DNA of 18,329 bases from JBCCCJ01 sp039029315. GTDB taxonomy: Bacteria > Bacteroidota > Bacteroidia > J057. Location: positions 1 through 18,329 of the forward strand of contig JBCCGK010000163.1 of the NCBI GenBank assembly GCA_039029315.1, read 5' to 3'. Each line of letters opens with the position of its first letter. Within the stretch, counting starts at the first letter, position 1. Below are positions 15,882 through 18,329 of this stretch, piece by piece. The notes beneath the pieces were generated by a model, which worked only from the letters and a program-made list of their open reading frames with translations, was not told the origin of the DNA and searched no databases. The position numbers and the translations under genes were made by a program.

Positions 15882-16650
15882 CAGCAGCTTCTTTGGTTAG
15901 CAAGTCCATATTAGCAAGTTTTGCTGACAAAAACGCCACATATACGTCTCTTCTCGCCTCTGGCTGCTCATCAAATCCTTCTTCCTGCAACCACTCATCT
16001 GGAATGACAGACACGATCCCCTGGACCACGGAAGGCGTCAGCCTTGCTTTCACGGCTTCCGCAGCTTCTGCCAAATGCCCGGCTTTAGGCAACAGCACAT
16101 GATCCTTAATGGCTGGAAATGATCGTCTGGCGTGATCTTCCCATTTGTCCCAGGTATGATGAAAATACAAACTCGCGCCATGGTCGATCAACCATAACTC
16201 TTTGTTCCAACTCAACATATTGGTATTTCGAACCGTCCTATCTATATTAGTGATCAAGCTATCCAATAAGACGACCTTGGAGGCAGTCAGGGAATCAGGC
16301 ACATCGATCAGGGGATCATAGGTAATAGATCCTGACAGATAGTGCAAGCCAAGATTTAAGCCAACACTGAATCGCAAGAGGTCCTGAATTTCTTCATCTG
16401 GTTCTGTTTTGCTAAAGGAATCATCCAGTTCCATCAGGACAATTTCTGGCACCTTCAGTCCAAGTTTTCTCGCCAATTCTCCTCCGATCAACTCAGAAAT
16501 TAGCGCTTTCTTCCCTTGACCTGCTCCCCGAAATTTGATCACATAAGGAAATCCATCATCCGCTTCTACAATAGCCGGAAGGGATCCTCCTTCTCTCAAC
16601 GGAGTTACATAACGGGTGACAGTCACAGTCCGTATCTCAGGTGCATTCAT
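15871..16650 (-). CDS. HipA-like (HipA_2-type) protein kinase
   Basis: 259 residues from the ATG at 16650; an in-frame ATG at 16695 would add 15 residues and directly abut the previous stop, but TVTVTRYVTPLREGGSLPAI is close to the usual start of this subfamily. Kinase features are present: Lys39 in YVIKF for ATP binding, an ISELIGGELARKLGL helix, catalytic-loop residues in LLDSLITNIDRTVRNTN (Asp137, Arg138, Asn142 and Asn144), and the metal-binding IDHG (155-158) in place of DFG. It is the short single-gene form, unlike HipA of the HipBA toxin system, which is longer and paired with an HTH antitoxin; no HipB-like gene is adjacent. The substrate is unknown. Confidence 0.82.
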   Translation of the reverse strand: MNAPEIRTVTVTRYVTPLREGGSLPAIVEADDGFPYVIKFRGAGQGKKALISELIGGELARKLGLKVPEIVLMELDDSFSKTEPDEEIQDLLRFSVGLNLGLHYLSGSITYDPLIDVPDSLTASKVVLLDSLITNIDRTVRNTNMLSWNKELWLIDHGASLYFHHTWDKWEDHARRSFPAIKDHVLLPKAGHLAEAAEAVKARLTPSVVQGIVSVIPDEWLQEEGFDEQPEARRDVYVAFLSAKLANMDLLTKEAADAR

Positions 16651-16695
16651 GCGCCCAAGATAAGACAATTGAAGCAGATGTATGGGTAAATCCAC

Positions 16696-17142
16696 TCAGG
16701 ATTCTACCAACTGTTTCATCGCTGGCAGAATCATTTCCCAGCCTTTGAGGGAGTCCTCATATCTTTTTTGGCCATTCTCTGCTCCAGGAACATAGCTTTG
16801 GGTCAAGGTCAGGGAAGTACCTTCATCTGATGTAGATACCTCATAGGTCAAGCTGGCATAATTTTCAGGGATGTCCTTCAGTCCCATATTGGGATCAAAC
16901 ATGGTGAAGGATACGCTCTTGCTAGGGTCAATAGCCGTGACTTCCCCAGTGACATAAATGATTTCCTGCCCGTCTTCCGTCTGGCCTTTCCAGTTGATCG
17001 GGCTTCCAATTTGCCAGTCGGAGAGAACTTCACATCCAAACATGTATTGCTTGGTCATCGCAGGATTGGTCAACAGGTCCCAAACCTGTTCCTGGCTTGC
17101 CTGGAATAGCATGGTCTGTACAATTGTCATGGAATTGCTCAT
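16696..17142 (-). CDS. SRPBCC / AHSA1-family protein
   Basis: 148 residues of a complete START/Bet v 1-type fold: FQASQEQVWDLLTNPAMTKQY at the start, INWKGQ, a SVSFTMFDPNMG stretch, ASLTYEVSTSDEGTSLTLTQ strands and a C-terminal helix GWEMILPAMKQLVES. It is cytoplasmic, with no signal peptide. The fold binds hydrophobic ligands or, in AHSA1 proteins, chaperones; nothing here decides which. Starts at 17142 or an ATG four residues later (MTIVQ) are both possible. It lies 42 bp after the AraC-family regulator on the same strand and about 45 bp before the likely kinase start, so the four genes may be one operon. Confidence 0.8.
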   Translation of the reverse strand: MSNSMTIVQTMLFQASQEQVWDLLTNPAMTKQYMFGCEVLSDWQIGSPINWKGQTEDGQEIIYVTGEVTAIDPSKSVSFTMFDPNMGLKDIPENYASLTYEVSTSDEGTSLTLTQSYVPGAENGQKRYEDSLKGWEMILPAMKQLVES

Positions 17143-17184
17143 CTTTGATTTTGTTTTATTGCAGCAAGATGAGGAGAAAAACTT

Positions 17185-18096
17185 CTAATCGGGTGCAAAA
17201 TCAGGAGTTTTTCTTAAACTATTGGGAGAAATTCCAAATTCTTTTTTGAAAGATTGGGAGAAATATTGAGGCGAATTGTAACCAGCCTCATAAGCAATTT
17301 CCTTAGCAGATTTGTCAGTAACAAGTAATAAACGCTTTGCCAAACGCATTCTGCTGCTGTGAATGTATCCAAAGATGGTGGTCCCAAATAGCTCCTTGAA
17401 GCCTTTCTTCAGTTTGTATTCATTCAGGCCAACCAATTTTGATAATTCGACGATGGTTGGAGGATCACTCATTCTGGAGGTGAGTAATTCCTTGGCCTCT
17501 ATCAGTTTCTTTTTGTCCGAACTTTTGCGAATGAAGGCGGAACACTCCTTTGCCTCATACTGTTCCGCCTGAAGGACAAGCAGCTCCAGACTTTTGGACA
17601 ATAAATACAACTCTCTCAATTCTTCCCCAAAGGAACAGTGAAGTATATCATGGATCACTTGCTGAATTTTTATGTTTGAGGTTTTCCATACCGGAGCCAG
17701 CAAGGCATTTTCTCGCCGCAGGACCTTGTCAGCAAATCGCTTCAAAGGCTCATTGCCTTGTTGTGCGATCTGAACAAAAGCTTCTGTGGAAAAATCTATT
17801 CCAAAGGTCTCAATGCGCTTGCTTTTGTTGTTGACAAGCAGGTCCAGTCTATCAGAATACAGGATGTTGTTGTGGTGCCCACACAGGTCAAAGGAAGCAT
17901 TCAATTGTTTGCAATGAAATTCATAGCGTCCTTTTAATCCAAAGTGCAGTCGTACGTATTCCTCTGGATTCGCGGCTCTCTGACTTCCGAAGGAGTGATA
18001 GTCAATGATGTTATGAGAAATCCTCATCGAAGGCAATTCCCAATTGCTGGAAGTTCTGGACTGAACAGGATTCTGCGATGATTGTGGCATGGTCAA
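17185..18096 (-). CDS. AraC-family transcriptional regulator
   Basis: Up to 303 residues. The C-terminal 100 residues are a double helix-turn-helix AraC domain: first helix pair around IVELSKLVGLNEYKLKKGFKEL, linker GYIHSSRMRLAKRLL, second pair around AKEIAYEAGYNSPQYFSQSFKK, ending FGISPNSLRK. The N-terminal 190 residues resemble the sensor part of PchR-like regulators (VRLHFGLKGRYEFHC, KSLELLVLQAEQ), but the ligand cannot be inferred. The ATG at 18096 starts a low-complexity Ser/Gln stretch; the ATG at 18027 (MRISHNIIDYHSFG) is an equally reasonable start and would leave a longer leader. It precedes the SRPBCC, kinase and DUF3037 genes. Confidence 0.85.
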   Translation of the reverse strand: MTMPQSSQNPVQSRTSSNWELPSMRISHNIIDYHSFGSQRAANPEEYVRLHFGLKGRYEFHCKQLNASFDLCGHHNNILYSDRLDLLVNNKSKRIETFGIDFSTEAFVQIAQQGNEPLKRFADKVLRRENALLAPVWKTSNIKIQQVIHDILHCSFGEELRELYLLSKSLELLVLQAEQYEAKECSAFIRKSSDKKKLIEAKELLTSRMSDPPTIVELSKLVGLNEYKLKKGFKELFGTTIFGYIHSSRMRLAKRLLLVTDKSAKEIAYEAGYNSPQYFSQSFKKEFGISPNSLRKTPDFAPD

Positions 18097-18184
18097 TCAA
18101 ATTCAGGAATAAAACGATGGATGGCAGGTTCGGGATCCAGGCCAATATACACAAATCCAGAGAGCTACAGGCAAGTGATCTACA

Positions 18185-18329
18185 AGGGGTGTACGTCAAA
18201 TGTCCCATTTGTTTCCTAGCATGTGGGGTCGTTTCTCTTTTTGAGGAGAAACGGGGCAGTGCGGAAGAGGTTTTGAAACAAGGCAATCTCTTTGATTGGG
18301 AAATCTGACGTACACCCCTAGTAGGGGTG
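18185..18329. repeat. Inverted 14-bp repeat and terminal hairpin, probably cut by the window end
   Basis: AGGGGTGTACGTCA (18185-18198) recurs inverted as TGACGTACACCCCT (18306-18319), 107 bp apart. The second copy is followed by AGT and AGGGGTG (18320-18329), which repeats the start of the first copy and pairs with CACCCCT (18313-18319) as a 7-bp hairpin around AGT. The last seven bases may be the beginning of a third copy that runs out of the window. The enclosed 107 bp hold no credible gene. A small palindromic repeat or a MITE-like unit is possible. Confidence 0.5.

Noticed and set aside
15871..18096. Classical HipBA toxin-antitoxin locus
   Set aside because: The kinase belongs to the short DUF3037-associated form and no adjacent small HTH antitoxin is present; the only HTH protein is an AraC regulator.
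18078..18308. 76-codon plus-strand open frame at the window end
   Set aside because: It begins inside the AraC gene on the other strand, runs across the inverted repeat, and has no recognisable features beyond one CxxC.

Overview
The window looks like chromosomal DNA from a member of the Bacteroidota, probably Saprospiria (Lewinella-like); the class is inferred, the phylum is well supported. Phylum evidence: type IX secretion (T9SS) type A tails with the SLYPNPT motif, a type B/CHU_C tail with the NAFSPNGDGFNDFF motif, SprB-like modules, loose Bacteroidota lipoprotein signals, and a TTTG-N19-TATTTTTG promoter. I see no rRNA, tRNA, CRISPR array, phage gene or intact transposase.

Layout. Positions 35-194 hold a MITE-like foldback element with 10-bp terminal inverted repeats and a TTA target duplication. 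It is followed by two minus-strand terminators and a coiled-coil lipoprotein gene (429-1346, minus). Positions 1663-5389 (plus) carry two tandem copies of a two-gene cassette. Each copy encodes a secreted repeat protein of about 400 residues and a T9SS type A protein of about 170 residues, and a strong terminator separates the copies. Positions 5609-12981 are all minus strand: an NhaC-type Na+/H+ antiporter, an unknown exported protein just upstream of it, a lipoprotein of unknown function, a DUF4140/DUF4139 (MuiA-like) exported protein, and a 767-residue SprB-repeat/PKD/CHU_C surface protein.

Positions 13130-14416 (plus) encode a single-chain fusion of S-adenosylmethionine decarboxylase (SpeD) and an aminopropyltransferase (SpeE), which would make both halves of the spermidine step in one protein. 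It is followed by lipoprotein MsrA (14632-15318, plus), which has a consensus promoter so close to the start codon that the mRNA may be leaderless. A strong bidirectional-looking terminator (15364-15398) separates MsrA from a minus-strand cluster: AraC-family regulator, SRPBCC/AHSA1 protein, HipA-like kinase and DUF3037 protein. The last two overlap by 11 bp. The window ends in inverted copies of a 14-bp sequence that may be the edge of a palindromic repeat continuing beyond the window.

Most of the content is envelope or surface biology (T9SS cargo, lipoproteins, antiporter, periplasmic repair enzyme), with polyamine synthesis and a small kinase/regulator cluster. The items most worth a second look are the duplicated secretion cassette, the SpeD-SpeE fusion with altered aminopropyltransferase active-site residues, the HipA-like/DUF3037 pair, and the MITE.
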